Assembly: GCA_963799085.1 (NCBI GenBank)
Contig: CAWCWA010000006.1
Location: 1-64,000 of the forward strand
Source of the DNA: AP-15 sp963799085
GTDB taxonomy: Bacteria; Pseudomonadota; Alphaproteobacteria; ATCC43930; CGMCC-115725
Length of the DNA: 64,000 nucleotides
Reading direction: 5' to 3'
Positions 16,417-26,122 of this stretch are shown piece after piece; within the stretch, counting starts at the first letter, position 1, and the number at the start of each line of letters is the position of its first letter. A program made the translations under genes and the position numbers. The notes under the pieces were generated by a model, which did no database searches, had not been told where the DNA came from, and saw only the letters and a list, made by a program, of their open reading frames with translations.

Positions 16417-19132
16417 CTACCCCAGCAGCTCCTTTCTGATGCGCGCGGCCTGACCGCCGAGCTTCATCGAGGACAGCGCGGCTCTCGACGTCTCCGGCAA
16501 CGAGCGACCTGAGGTCAGCAGAGTTTCCTGCAGCAGCTCGAGGAGCTTTCCCGTGTCCCTCGGTGGATCCGCCGGCCGCGCTTGCACCGCCTCCGCGACG
16601 AGATCGGTCACCGTGGCGGCCAAAGAGGGCTCTATGCGCAGGGCGGCGCGAAGGCTCTTCGTCAGGCGGGACGACATGATCCATTCCGATGCGAGCAGTT
16701 CACGCACAATACTGCCGACGCGCGGGGAGTAACGGTTTTCGCGCCACGACTGCACGAGCGCATCGACAGCGATCGCTGCCTGTCCCGGCTCTTTGGCGCA
16801 CAACGCGAGACTGAGCAGGAGAGCGGCCGGCTCGGTGAGCGGCACGGTCGGATCGAGCAGCGGGTGCAGGTAGGCGTGGGTCCACCATTGCGCCTCCCAC
16901 CAGTCCAGATTGTTGCCGATGGCCTCAACGCCTTCCGCGAACAGCGCATCCAGGCTGGACGGCACTACGGTGGCGGACCATGCCACGAGTCCGGGGGCCG
17001 GGCCTGCGAATCGCGAGGCGCTGTAGTGCCACCAGTCCTCGGTGGCCGCGCGATGCCGCGCTACAGCCACGAGTTCGACCGGCACCACACGGCCGGCAGG
17101 TTCCGGATAGATGCGCAGATTCGTCGCCGTGTAGGAGCCGCGATTCTCCACGAGGACATGCCACCGATAGCGCGCACTTCGTGCTGCATCCGGGCCGAGG
17201 TCGCCTTGCGCGGCGAGCAGCCGCGGATCGTCGGCGTTCGGATGGCGAATTCGCGCGGCGGCGGCGAAGAGCGCTTCGTCTCCTGCGGGCTCGACTTCAT
17301 CGCCGAGGGCGTAGCGAAGCGCTCGCGTGATCGGCCAGTCGATCAGCGCACGCGTACGCAGGAGTGCAGCATCATGCGAACCGGGCGCGAGCCGAAGAAG
17401 CGCCTGGACCGACTCGACGACCGACGGCTGGATTCCCGCCTGCGCGTGCAGCTCGAGCCGCGAGACGCATTCCATCGGATCGATGAATCCGCGCCGATGC
17501 GTCGGTGCGGCGAGAGGAGTGAGTCCTCGTCCGGTTGCAGCGAGGTCCATCAGGGCTTCCACGCGGGTTACGAGGAACGGCTCACCACGGCTCATGATGC
17601 TGCGATTCGTGTCGACCCAGAGGCCCGGCGCGCTGCGAGTTCCATCGAAGAGAAAGCGGAGCATCACCGCCAGCTCGCGCGGCAGTGGCTTGGTCAGCAC
17701 CTTTGCTGCCCGCTTCAGCGCCGGACCGAAGGCCGGCCGGTGCGCATCCGTCATCGGTCCGAGGCGCACCAGCGCGGCGAGCACTCGCTCGAACTCGTCG
17801 ACGTCCTGCTCGTTTTCGAACACGTACGTCAGTCGATCGATGAGTTCGTCGGTGTCGCGAATTTCGATGATTCGTCGTGCTGGATCGAGCGGGGAGGTTG
17901 AGGCGGCCGCGGCGGGTCGCTCGGGTCGGGACGCGTCGGTGGTCGGCGTCGTCGCGCGCTTCTCGCCGAGCAATGCTTCGAGCGCGCTTCGATGCACAGC
18001 GGCCATACCCGGAACGTAGCTGGCAAGCGTCCTCGCGCAGGGCATCGGTTACGCCCCAGCGCTTCAGGCGTTCCAGCACCGCCTTCTGAACCTCGGGTGC
18101 CGAATGCGTCAGGCCGAGCGCAGCGATTGCGGCGAAGTCGCTTCGCGTCGCAGGATCGCGCTTGACCACTCTATCCATCTGTTTGAGCGCGGCGATGACC
18201 TGCGCCTTGACCGATGAGGTCATGACCGGAGCGAGTGCTTCGCCCCATTCGCTCGCGGAAAATGGTTCGTCGGCATCGAGCTTCGTGAGTACGCCGAGCG
18301 CGAACGTCACGGTCGGTGGGATGCGGCTGCGGGTCAGCGCGAGATAGCGCCTCCGGAACGGCCGCATTTCTTCCAGCGTGGGCGCTAGCTCTTCGTGAAA
18401 CCTTGAGAACCATCCGGCGCGGAACTGCGGCCAGTCGCGTTCGAGTGCCGCAAGCGCCTTCTCGTGCAACACGCTACGCGGATAGAAGCCCTTCGCGGCG
18501 AAATCGCAGAAGCGGCGCGACCACCCGTGCTCGGCGCTGGTGTACTTGTCGACCGCGGCGAGGTTGAACTCGGAATTGCCCTCGATCTCGAGCATGCGCA
18601 GCAGTGACTGCTTCAGCCCGGGATCGTCGGCGAGAAAGTCGTCCAGCGACGTACTGCGGGCCGTGCGTCGGGCCAGTCCCATCAACGCGCTGTGGTAGGC
18701 GTCACTGGTCGGTCGTTCGATCAGTCCCGCCGCGATCAGCGGCTGCACGTAATGAATGAGATTAAGCGATCGCTCAAGGATTGCGTCACCGAGCCCGGCA
18801 AGACCGGCAGGGCGATGCATCTTGCCGATCTCGATGAGCACGTCGATGTCGTCGATATGCATGGCGATGTCTGCTGCAGAACCGCAGAACGCAGCCGCGA
18901 TCGCGGCAGCCCGACGTTGTTCGCCGGTCACCGCGCTGACCCAGACATTCCTTTTCTCCGCGTCGGGCACGAATCGCGCGGCATCCATCGCTTTGAGCAC
19001 TCGCCTCACCGACGGCCGATGCGTTGCCCGCTCTTCCGGTGAGGCCGCAGTTAGCAGGCTCGTGACCTGCTTGGCGTCGCCGTCGCAGATCGCCTGCTCT
19101 AGGGTAGTTTGCGGAACGAAGCCCTTCGTCAT
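16417..19132 (-). pseudogene. DUF6493-type HEAT-like protein, one frameshift
   Basis: It starts at ATG 19,132 (MTKGFVPQTTLEQAICDGDA), 7 bases after the stop of the SWIM gene. The first frame runs to about 18,030 (…KRWGVTDALREDACQ). One indel later the frame that includes LASYVPGMAAVHRSALEALL continues to 16,417. The joined chain has about 900 residues of helical repeats with no enzyme motif, matching the size and layout of DUF6493 proteins that are encoded beside SWIM zinc-finger proteins. The order SWIM then DUF6493 on one strand supports the call. A single indel in 2.7 kb could be a sequencing error. Confidence 0.65.
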
Positions 19133-19139
19133 TGCCGAC

Positions 19140-20500
19140 CTAGCGACGCTGGGTTGCAGCCGCCAGGACGTGTTTGCACGGTCCACGCGAACCCTGATGT
19201 TTGGCGAACCACGGGCACGTGCAACGCAACTCGCCGTCGACTTCGCGCACGCGATGCTCGACTCCGCCGCTGGCAACGGTTGCTTCGAAAGGCTCCGCTC
19301 GCACGAGGCGCACCGCTCCTTCCTTGATCAGCTCGCGTGCGTCGAGAAGGCGTGGATGCCAGTCCGCGTGCATCGACACGTCGAATGGCAGTACGCGATG
19401 GAAGTACCTGCCGTCGAACACGTCGAAGCCCACCAGGCCGGAAGCTCCCAGGACGCGAAGGCTGTCCACCACGGCGGGTTCATCCAGACCGAGATCGCGT
19501 GCCAGAGCAACTGCATCGAGTCCGGCCTGCCATGTGAGCTGTGCGCGAACGCCGGCGAGCGCCGAGCGGGTCGACGCCGCGTCTCCCTGCATCAGCGCGG
19601 TCAATGCCTGACCTTCGCCGGAGAATCCGCGCCAGGTCTCAGCACTCAATGCCAGTGTGAGTCGCGCCGTGTCGAAATCGAGCACCATGGCAGTGGCCTG
19701 ATGTGCATCGTCGGCGTATGCAATGACTTCTCGCGCTCTCGGCAACAAAGACTCGAGTACGCGCAGCCGTGTCGTATCTGTGACGCGCACGCCGCCCTGC
19801 ACCTCGCGCGTCGTGGCGTACATTCCGCCGGCACCTCGCGCCATCCACAGCGGAGTGCGACTGGTCGAGGCCCGTGGCAGCGTTCGAAAGAATCTCAGCG
19901 CGTCGAGGCCGGAAGTGGCCCACACACGGCGCATTGCAGCCAGGTATGACTGGACTTCGAGCATTCCGCGGACCCAACGCGTCGGCAGCTCGACCTTGCG
20001 TTCGGTCACTTGCACGGGGCCAGCACGCAACTTCAGCTCGTCCGCGCCGACCGCCAGCGCCAGTCCAGACTCGTCGCGAATCTGAGCAAGCGCGGCGCGC
20101 ATCGGTGCGTTGAAGTCGACGTTCGTTGTGCCCTTTCCGATCACATCGCCTTCGTAGATCCCTGGCAACAGGTCGACGCGCGCATATGTGCTGCAACAGG
20201 CGGAGAATCCTTCGAAACGCAGCAGTCCGCCGCCGGACGTCACGACCGGGTCCGCCAGGGCGAGCAACTTTGCGAGGGTGTTCGCCGGAGTGAAGAATCG
20301 CGAGCCGACGACGAGGTGCACGGCCGTTAACAACTCGGCTACGAGGCGCGGCTCGCGCACGCGTCCGTCGAAGAAATAGGGATGCGACTCGCCGCCGGCG
20401 TCCGAGGTGGCGAGTCGCAATGTCGGTGCGCCGGTGTCGGCACGTAAGAGTCGACGGATACAGATACTGGTAGGCGAGGGCGATGGCGCTCACGTCGTCA
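19140..20500 (-). pseudogene. SWIM zinc-finger protein, N-terminal frameshift
   Basis: The main frame (20,420-19,140) reads LRLATSDAGGESHPYFFDGR at its start and ends in the SWIM motif CTCPWFAKHQGSRGPCKHVL, the CxC…CxH zinc ligands. The N-terminal residues AIALAYQYLYPSTL lie in another frame. Deleting one base near 20,450 joins them as STLRADTGAPTLRLATSDAG, typical for the family, with a GTG start near 20,490. SWIM domains bind DNA or protein. In related loci these proteins stand next to DUF6493, MoxR ATPase and von Willebrand genes; the latter two are not in this window. Confidence 0.7.
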
Positions 20501-20695
20501 TTTTTCTTGAAGAAGTGGTGCCGCACGAGTGTAGCCCGGCGAGCCTTCGGAAGCTGCTTTTCGGTGGCTGGGCCGACCCTTCGACATCCGTGCTCAGAGG
20601 GACTCCGTGCCAGCGAATCGGCGTGCGTCTCAGGAGGGTTTCGGCCTTGTTTTCCCGGCAATGCAGGATAGCTTGCCGCTTGCTATTGGGGCCAA

Positions 20696-21286
20696 ATGGG
20701 TCCCATGCAGAACAGCAATCAAGTCGCGAAGACCAGAGTCTCGCCGGAGATCAAACTCCAGCTGCGGACCCTCGCTGATCGCGAGTTTCTGTCCGAGGCG
20801 ACGTGGCTGAAACGGTTAATCGTCCGAGAGCTTCGAGCGTGCCGCGCTGCTAATGGCGAGACGCTGGACCCCGGCCAGTCGAAGGAATCACGTCAGCGAG
20901 ACGGGGACACCGGCGGAAGTGGCGCAGCCGGCAAGCCTCTGTTCGTGCGTTTGCGGCGCGAGGACAGGCTCCTTCTGGACGCGCGGGCCGAAGCACGGGG
21001 CATGCGGCCGGCCACCTACGCCTCCGTGCTGCTGCGTGCGCACCTGCGTCAGCTCACCCCGTTACCCAAGGAGGAACTGCTGGCGCTGAAGCGCAGCATC
21101 AGCGAACTCGCGGCGATCGGACGAAACATCAACCAGATCGGCAAAGCCGCGAATCAGGGCGCGCGACTACCGAGCTCGGCGCGAGAAGACTTCCACGCGA
21201 TGCTGAAGATCTGCGAGGCGCTCCGGGACAACACGAAGGCGCTGTTGAAGGCCAACGAAACGACGTGGAGCACGGGCCATGCCTAA
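20696..21286 (+). CDS. MobC-like relaxosome accessory protein
   Basis: 196 residues; ATG 20,696 or ATG 20,705. The N-terminus carries a ribbon-helix-helix-like segment (KTRVSPEIKLQLRTLADREF), and the C-terminal half the MobC signature RSISELAAIGRNINQIGKAA. It overlaps the relaxase start by 8 bases, so the two are translated together. MobC proteins help the relaxase open oriT, which is expected just upstream (20,500-20,690), though I could not identify a nic site. Confidence 0.75.
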   Translation: MGPMQNSNQVAKTRVSPEIKLQLRTLADREFLSEATWLKRLIVRELRACRAANGETLDPGQSKESRQRDGDTGGSGAAGKPLFVRLRREDRLLLDARAEARGMRPATYASVLLRAHLRQLTPLPKEELLALKRSISELAAIGRNINQIGKAANQGARLPSSAREDFHAMLKICEALRDNTKALLKANETTWSTGHA

Positions 21287-22289
21287 GCGAGTCTTCAGGA
21301 TCCGAGGGGGCGCGCCCTTGCTAGATATCGTGTCCTACGGACGCGGCGCCTCCCACGACAACGGCGGTCGATTCACCCCCGATCAGATCGAGCAGATTCG
21401 GCGCACGGTCCAACGCGTGCCCGAAGTCATGGTGAAAGTCCTGCCGCGCGCGAGCAACGACTTCAAGGCGGCGGGCCAGCACCTCGATTACATCACTCGG
21501 TATGGACAGCTCGCCCTCGAGACTGACGACGGGGATCGCCTGGAGGCCGAAAACGGAAAGGCAGTCCTCGAGGGGTGGGACGTCGACATCGACGCTCTAC
21601 GACGTCAGGCAGCACTGACCGCTACGAAAGGAAGGAAGCCCCCGAAGCTCGTTCACAAGCTGATGTTCTCGATGCCCGCTGGCACGCCGCCAGACAAGGT
21701 GCTCGGGGCCGTTCGCAACTTCGCTCGCGAAGAGTTCTGGGGCCAGCACCGATACGCGTTTGTTCTGCACACCGACGAGGATCATCCCCACGTCCATCTC
21801 GTCTTGAAAGCGGTGAGCGAGCAGGGCGTTCGCCTCAACATCAAGAAGGCGACCTTGCGCTATTGGCGCTCCGAGTTTGCGCGACACTTGAGGGAGCTCG
21901 GCGTACCGGCGAACGCGACCGATCGCGCGGTTCGCGGTCAGTATCGCAAGGCGAAGAAGGACGGCATCTATCGCGCGAGCCTGCGCGGGGATTCGACGTA
22001 CGTGCGTGCGCAAGCCGAGGCGGTGGCCTCCGAACTCCTCGAGGGGCGATTACGGGTGGAGCGGGGCAAGTCTCAAATCGTCGAGACGCGACGCAACATC
22101 GAACACGGCTGGCGCACAACGATCGGCCTCCTCAGGAATCAGGGCCAATCCGAGCTCGCGGCATTCGTGGCACGCTTTGTCGATCAGATGTCGCCGCCCG
22201 CGACGGAGAAGGAGCTCGTTGCCACGGCGCTGGTTGAACAACTACGCCTGCCTGCACTCAGGCGAGCGCCGCCGGTACGCTCACTATGA
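21279..22289 (+). CDS. MOB-type relaxase (MobA/VirD2 family)
   Basis: 336 residues from ATG 21,279. The metal-binding histidine motif is HTDEDHPHVHLVLKAV and motif I-like HLDYITRYG is upstream. The protein ends soon after the relaxase domain, with no helicase or primase domain. It nicks DNA at oriT and pilots the strand into a recipient through a conjugation channel supplied by another element; no type IV secretion genes are in the window. The locus is therefore mobilisable rather than self-transmissible. Confidence 0.85.
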   Translation: MPKRVFRIRGGAPLLDIVSYGRGASHDNGGRFTPDQIEQIRRTVQRVPEVMVKVLPRASNDFKAAGQHLDYITRYGQLALETDDGDRLEAENGKAVLEGWDVDIDALRRQAALTATKGRKPPKLVHKLMFSMPAGTPPDKVLGAVRNFAREEFWGQHRYAFVLHTDEDHPHVHLVLKAVSEQGVRLNIKKATLRYWRSEFARHLRELGVPANATDRAVRGQYRKAKKDGIYRASLRGDSTYVRAQAEAVASELLEGRLRVERGKSQIVETRRNIEHGWRTTIGLLRNQGQSELAAFVARFVDQMSPPATEKELVATALVEQLRLPALRRAPPVRSL

Positions 22290-22348
22290 CTGCCCGGGTT
22301 AGTTTGCGGCGCGACGACAACAGTCGAGCGTCGCGGTAACTCTATGGC

Positions 22349-22382
22349 TATACGCTTGTAGCGTATACGCTATACGCGTATA
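22349..22382. promoter_or_regulatory. Palindromic operator of the toxin-antitoxin operon
   Basis: Three overlapping palindromes just before the toxin gene: TATACGC-ttgta-GCGTATA (22,349-22,367), GCGTATACGC (22,361-22,370) and TATACGCGTATA (22,371-22,382). The spacing fits cooperative binding by dimers of the antitoxin, as in HigBA autoregulation (inference). Promoter elements probably overlap them. Confidence 0.7.
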
Positions 22383-22389
22383 TTGAGCC

Positions 22390-22710
22390 ATGATCTTCGT
22401 CGAGTTGACGCCGTTCGTGGCGTTCCGCAAGGAATACTGGACCGACGAAGATCTCCGGGCGATGCAGAATGTCCTGCTCGTGGCGCCCGATGCGGGCGAT
22501 TTGATCCGCGGTGGTGCCGGGCTTCGGAAGCTGCGCTGGTCAGCGCAAGGACGCGGGAAACGAGGCGGCGCACGAGTGATCTATTACTGGCACGTGCCCG
22601 GCGATCGAATCTACCTGATCTACGGCTACGTTAAGAGCAGAAGCGAAGACTTGACCGCGCACCAGCTCAAAGTGCTGCGGGAGTTGATGAAGGATATCGA
22701 TGATGGATAA
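22390..22710 (+). CDS. RelE/HigB-like toxin
   Basis: 106 residues from ATG 22,390. The RelE/HigB fold is suggested by GDLIRGGAGLRKLRWSAQGR, then GGARVIYYWHVPGDRIYLIY and a C-terminal helix. Such toxins cleave mRNA at ribosomes. The gene precedes its antitoxin, the HigBA order, and overlaps it by 11 bases. Intact. Confidence 0.85.
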   Translation: MIFVELTPFVAFRKEYWTDEDLRAMQNVLLVAPDAGDLIRGGAGLRKLRWSAQGRGKRGGARVIYYWHVPGDRIYLIYGYVKSRSEDLTAHQLKVLRELMKDIDDG

Positions 22711-22996
22711 GCAACATTTCGATCAATTGGTGAAGGGCGTCCGCGAGATGAAACGGCACATGGCCGGCAAGTCGATCCGCGGCGCTCGCGCGACGGTAGT
22801 GGATGAACCCGACGTTCGAGCCATCCGCAAGGCGGCCGACATTAGCCAGTCCAAGTTCGCAAAGTTGATCGGCGTCAACCTGCGCACGCTGCAGAACTGG
22901 GAACAGCGCCGAACGCGGCCCACGGGCCCGGCACGGGCGCTCCTAAAGATCGTGGCGTCCAATCCGAAGTCGGCGCTGGAGGCTTTGCACGCGTAG
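22700..22996 (+). CDS. HigA-like antitoxin, helix-turn-helix
   Basis: 98 residues from ATG 22,700. A Cro/C1-type helix-turn-helix is visible: IRKAADISQSKFAKLIGVNL then RTLQNWEQRRTRPTGPA. It should neutralise the upstream toxin and repress the operon through the palindromes at 22,349-22,382. Intact. Confidence 0.85.
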   Translation: MMDKQHFDQLVKGVREMKRHMAGKSIRGARATVVDEPDVRAIRKAADISQSKFAKLIGVNLRTLQNWEQRRTRPTGPARALLKIVASNPKSALEALHA

Positions 22997-23192
22997 CGGG
23001 AAGTCTGCTAGTAGCGCTTAGGCCGAGCGCGGGGCCCGAAAGGCATGCGCCTCGACGAGACGCTCGCTCGGCTCTCACGACGGTTACCCACGTCAGTATC
23101 GACCTTAAGCCCGCTGTTCGGGATCCGAATACCGCAGAACCTTACACCGCGCGTACTCCCACAGCTCAGCGTTAGGCCGAGGATGAGACGCA

Positions 23193-24077
23193 TCAACCCT
23201 TTGTTATGGCTCGCAGAGGGATTAGCGAGTTTCGAATCCCCGACGTGGGGCTGCACGCTTTGCTCGTGAAGAACGCGCTAAGCGCCTTCATTGTCAGACC
23301 GCTTTCCGACGTCGGACCAATGAACACAGTGTCGAAAGACACTGCGTCTTTCGCGTTCTGCGGCAGATTGAAGTGGATGTATGGTGTCAGCGTGATTTCA
23401 CCGTCGCGGAAGCGAAGGCGTTCGTCGCCCAGCTTCTTTATCGGCTGTGAGATGGCGCGCCACTCATGCTCTTCCGCGAAGCACTCATCCTTCAACGTAG
23501 CCGCAAGCGCGAGGATGCGATCTTCCCACTCGTCAAATAAACCGTGAAAGGACTGACTTGGATGACGCTTACTTCTGTCGGTCTCTTCAGCTCTGTCCGC
23601 GGCCTCGAGGATTGAATCGAGCACGTAGTTCACCAAGGGCGTTTGGTGACTGTACTCGTACACAACTTCGGCCCAGCGAAAGCTTTGCTCCTGCGCTGCT
23701 TCAACTAGGGAGGCCGCCTCGAAGCTGACGCTTATGCCTTTGCCAGAAGGGCAGTAGCCTCGCCACTGGCTGAGTTGGTTACCGTTCTCCGTAAAACAAC
23801 ACACGAAGAGATAGTGGTTGAGCACAAAGCCGTGACGGAGCCATTCACTGAACTGGGTCGCGCACTTCGCCTGGTTTCCGCTGAGGTCCTTGAAACGGGC
23901 TTGCATCTGTTGGCTGAGTAGCCTGATTCCGTACCTAAGCTCCGACGAGTCATTCAAATACTGAATGTCCGTCGCCCAAATGGCCTTGTCTTTGACTATT
24001 CCTTGCAAGCCGCTAATAGACGTGTAATGAAAGAGCGGTTGTGTTGGGTCGGAGTAGATTTCCATGTACGTATTCAT
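23193..24077 (-). CDS. DUF2971 family protein
   Basis: 294 residues from ATG 24,077. The N-terminus PLFHYTSISGLQGIVKDKAI and the block WATDIQYLNDSSELRYG are characteristic of DUF2971, followed by CCFTENGNQLSQWRGYCPSG. Function is unknown; the family often appears in defence-rich accessory regions. It starts 15 bases after the stop of the gene at 24,093, so the two probably form an operon. A GTTAGGC heptamer lies at 23,173, just past the end. Confidence 0.8.
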   Translation of the reverse strand: MNTYMEIYSDPTQPLFHYTSISGLQGIVKDKAIWATDIQYLNDSSELRYGIRLLSQQMQARFKDLSGNQAKCATQFSEWLRHGFVLNHYLFVCCFTENGNQLSQWRGYCPSGKGISVSFEAASLVEAAQEQSFRWAEVVYEYSHQTPLVNYVLDSILEAADRAEETDRSKRHPSQSFHGLFDEWEDRILALAATLKDECFAEEHEWRAISQPIKKLGDERLRFRDGEITLTPYIHFNLPQNAKDAVSFDTVFIGPTSESGLTMKALSAFFTSKACSPTSGIRNSLIPLRAITKG

Positions 24078-24092
24078 TGCTGTCGAACCTGC

Positions 24093-24764
24093 TCAGTCGC
24101 GCACATAGCGTGGAATAAGTTCGGCGCAGAGGTCGGCGAAGTCGAGAAAGATCGCGTGCCCGTAGTCAGCAGCGGCGTCAGCTTCGGCGCGTAGGTCGGC
24201 GCCATCGGGGATCTTCCAAATGTCCCGACACACAATGCTGTCCACAACGTCATCAGCTACTTTGAATCGCCACGAATAGGGCTCTGTGCCGCGTGTGATG
24301 GAGGTTAGGTTTATCGGCCTTGTGGCGCATCTTGCCATCGCCCTCGCGATTCTTTTACCCGAGTGTTCATAGTGGAACGTGACGTTATTGCGCATCAGAG
24401 CGAAGTGCTGCTCGAACTTCTGTCGTGCCGTCGCGTCGGTCCGAATGTGTAGCAGTTTGGCGAAGGCTTCTCGACACCGTTGTGAGCACGTACTGATGAG
24501 CTGCTGAAGTAACGAGGAGGCAGCTACTTGATCGATGATCGTCATCGCCTCGAAAAGATGGCTTGCCTGGACTCTCATGAAGTACAAGGCAGCGCCTCGA
24601 TCCTTGTCTGTGTACTTCTGCGCCAACCTTTCCTTGCAAGCAGCTAGGCCTTCGTTCGAGACAGCGAGATCGTTGAAAGCCATCATCAGCTTGACGATCA
24701 GAACAGCGTTGTCGCCACGTGCTGCGAGCTTTTCGAAAGTAATGTAGGTCGTGGATGTGGCCAT
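24093..24764 (-). CDS. Hypothetical protein, partner of the DUF2971 gene
   Basis: 223 residues from ATG 24,764. Predominantly helical, no signal peptide or membrane segment: TYITFEKLAARGDNAVLIVK and LMRNNVTFHYEHSGKRIARA. The phrase RNNVTFHYE is reminiscent of AbiV- or HEPN-like helical proteins, but the catalytic RxxxxH is not convincing (RNNVTFH fits Rx4-6H; weak). It lies directly upstream of the DUF2971 gene on the same strand. Confidence 0.5.
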   Translation of the reverse strand: MATSTTYITFEKLAARGDNAVLIVKLMMAFNDLAVSNEGLAACKERLAQKYTDKDRGAALYFMRVQASHLFEAMTIIDQVAASSLLQQLISTCSQRCREAFAKLLHIRTDATARQKFEQHFALMRNNVTFHYEHSGKRIARAMARCATRPINLTSITRGTEPYSWRFKVADDVVDSIVCRDIWKIPDGADLRAEADAAADYGHAIFLDFADLCAELIPRYVRD

Positions 24765-24936
24765 TCGTGTTCAAGGTACGATGACGCCCTTCCGTTGCGA
24801 ACCAGCCGAATCTCTCTAGTTCGTTTGCCGCACTTATGGCATGTCACACACCGCTTTCACGTCGTCCAACAGCAGATCGCCGTGCTCAGACGTGCCCGAC
24901 TTCTCTGTCAGCTTCTGAAACGCTACGGATGGCGGG

Positions 24937-25323
24937 TCAAGTTAACAACGCTGCGAGAACGCCCGACCGGCCGGCTAGGCGGTCGAGGAACGCGCTAGAT
25001 ACTGCTTGCGCATGACGAAAAGCGTAGCTGAGCTGTTCCCGCTTGGCGCTTTCGTCGGGATACACGAACCGAACGTTCGGGCATGTGAAGACCAGCTCGA
25101 TCTTCAAGTCCAAGCATGGAACGCCGTCTCTCTCCTCGAATCCTCGGATCTCTCGTGACCCGAGGTGCAATACGTAACCCGTCGCGGGATTCTCGATAAC
25201 GATGTAGCGTCTGATTCGGACCTCGCGAATGATCCAATCGCTCAGCGGGAACGTAGCGTTGGTGTTACGCGCAATCAGCTTGATCGGCTGATGTAGCGAT
25301 TTGGCAAGGCTTGGCCAGTGCAT
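24937..25323 (-). CDS. Hypothetical protein
   Basis: 128 residues from ATG 25,323. Sequence features: REVRIRRYIVIENPATGYVL and DLKIELVFTCPNVRFVYPDE suggest a small beta-rich soluble domain. No known family. Located between the DUF2971 pair and a gene-free stretch. Confidence 0.4.
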   Translation of the reverse strand: MHWPSLAKSLHQPIKLIARNTNATFPLSDWIIREVRIRRYIVIENPATGYVLHLGSREIRGFEERDGVPCLDLKIELVFTCPNVRFVYPDESAKREQLSYAFRHAQAVSSAFLDRLAGRSGVLAALLT

Positions 25324-25854
25324 GGGGTACCTCTAGATGTCGAGCGCTTGGGTGGATCGTAGACCACGATAAACCGCCGCGGAGTATCATCCTACTTCCG
25401 GACCGAGGGCCTAGAAAGCAGGCCATGACTACGCCAACAAAGGTCTTGGCCTTCACGTTGCGACAACAGCTCTCGAATCGAGCCGCCCTGCTTGATACTC
25501 CGTCCACGATCATGAGAGCAGCACTAGCGCTAGAACTCACGAGCGCCCATAAAGCACCCTGAGTAGGGGACCACGAACCTGGGGCGGCGCGGGAGGGTAC
25601 GCGCAAACAGGATCAGCAAACGTGGGCGTGGCGTGCTCTCTGAAGCGTGCCGTAACTCATGTGCCCGGCTTTGTTGAGCAATGGCAACTTGGCGACCGTC
25701 CTGCGAACGGTCGCTGAGTCTTAAAGAGTGGGGAATCTACGCAAGCCCCGAGCAGTCATGCGGCTTTGCAGACGGTGGCTTTGAGTTTTTCCCCACGCGC
25801 GGCACACGTATATCTAGAGCAGCTCTGCGAACTTAGCCATTTCAGCCCGTCGCC
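25324..25854. other. Gene-free stretch before the tRNA fragment
   Basis: I see no credible coding region here. Short frames lack ribosome sites and do not resemble proteins. It borders the tRNA-Arg fragment, so it may be remnant island DNA. Confidence 0.4.
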
Positions 25855-25899
25855 CTACGAAGCCGGGGGTCGGGAGTTCGAATCTCTCCGGGCGCGCCA
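25855..25899 (+). other. 3' fragment of tRNA-Arg(ACG), probable attachment site
   Basis: The 45 bases run ctacgaagccgggggtcggg then agttcgaatctctccgggcg and cgcca, which is the anticodon loop (ACG), T arm and acceptor 3' strand with encoded CCA of tRNA-Arg. The expected 5' half (D arm, matching acceptor) is absent; the upstream sequence is unrelated. Such 3' ends are left by tyrosine integrases at the distal edge of islands. A similar 3' terminus, actccgggcgcacca, occurs at 27,116-27,130. Confidence 0.75.
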
Positions 25900-26122
25900 A
25901 TTTGCTTATCAGCGATGTCTCGCCAAGCACATGTCGAAGGCCGGCCTTCGGACCCGAAGCAGACATCCACGCGCTAGATTTCGAGTTCTAGGGAGATATC
26001 CGCTAGCGACTCACAGCGGCCTTCGCGGTTGCGCTAGAATCAAACCCTACATGGTCGCCAACCAGAAGAAGAATGTAAGGGGCGCGTCTCGATAGGCTAC
26101 TTGAGCAATGCGGAGAAGGAAC

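Noticed and set aside
16582..17901. Plus-strand open frame of 439 codons
   Set aside because: Antisense to the DUF6493 gene; arginine-rich low-complexity product typical of shadow frames.
23041..23192. Another attC site (GTTAGGC at about 23,173)
   Set aside because: A core heptamer is present but I could not find a matching left core and paired arms.
25855..25899. Functional tRNA gene
   Set aside because: Only the anticodon loop, T arm and 3' acceptor strand are present; no D arm or matching 5' acceptor strand upstream.
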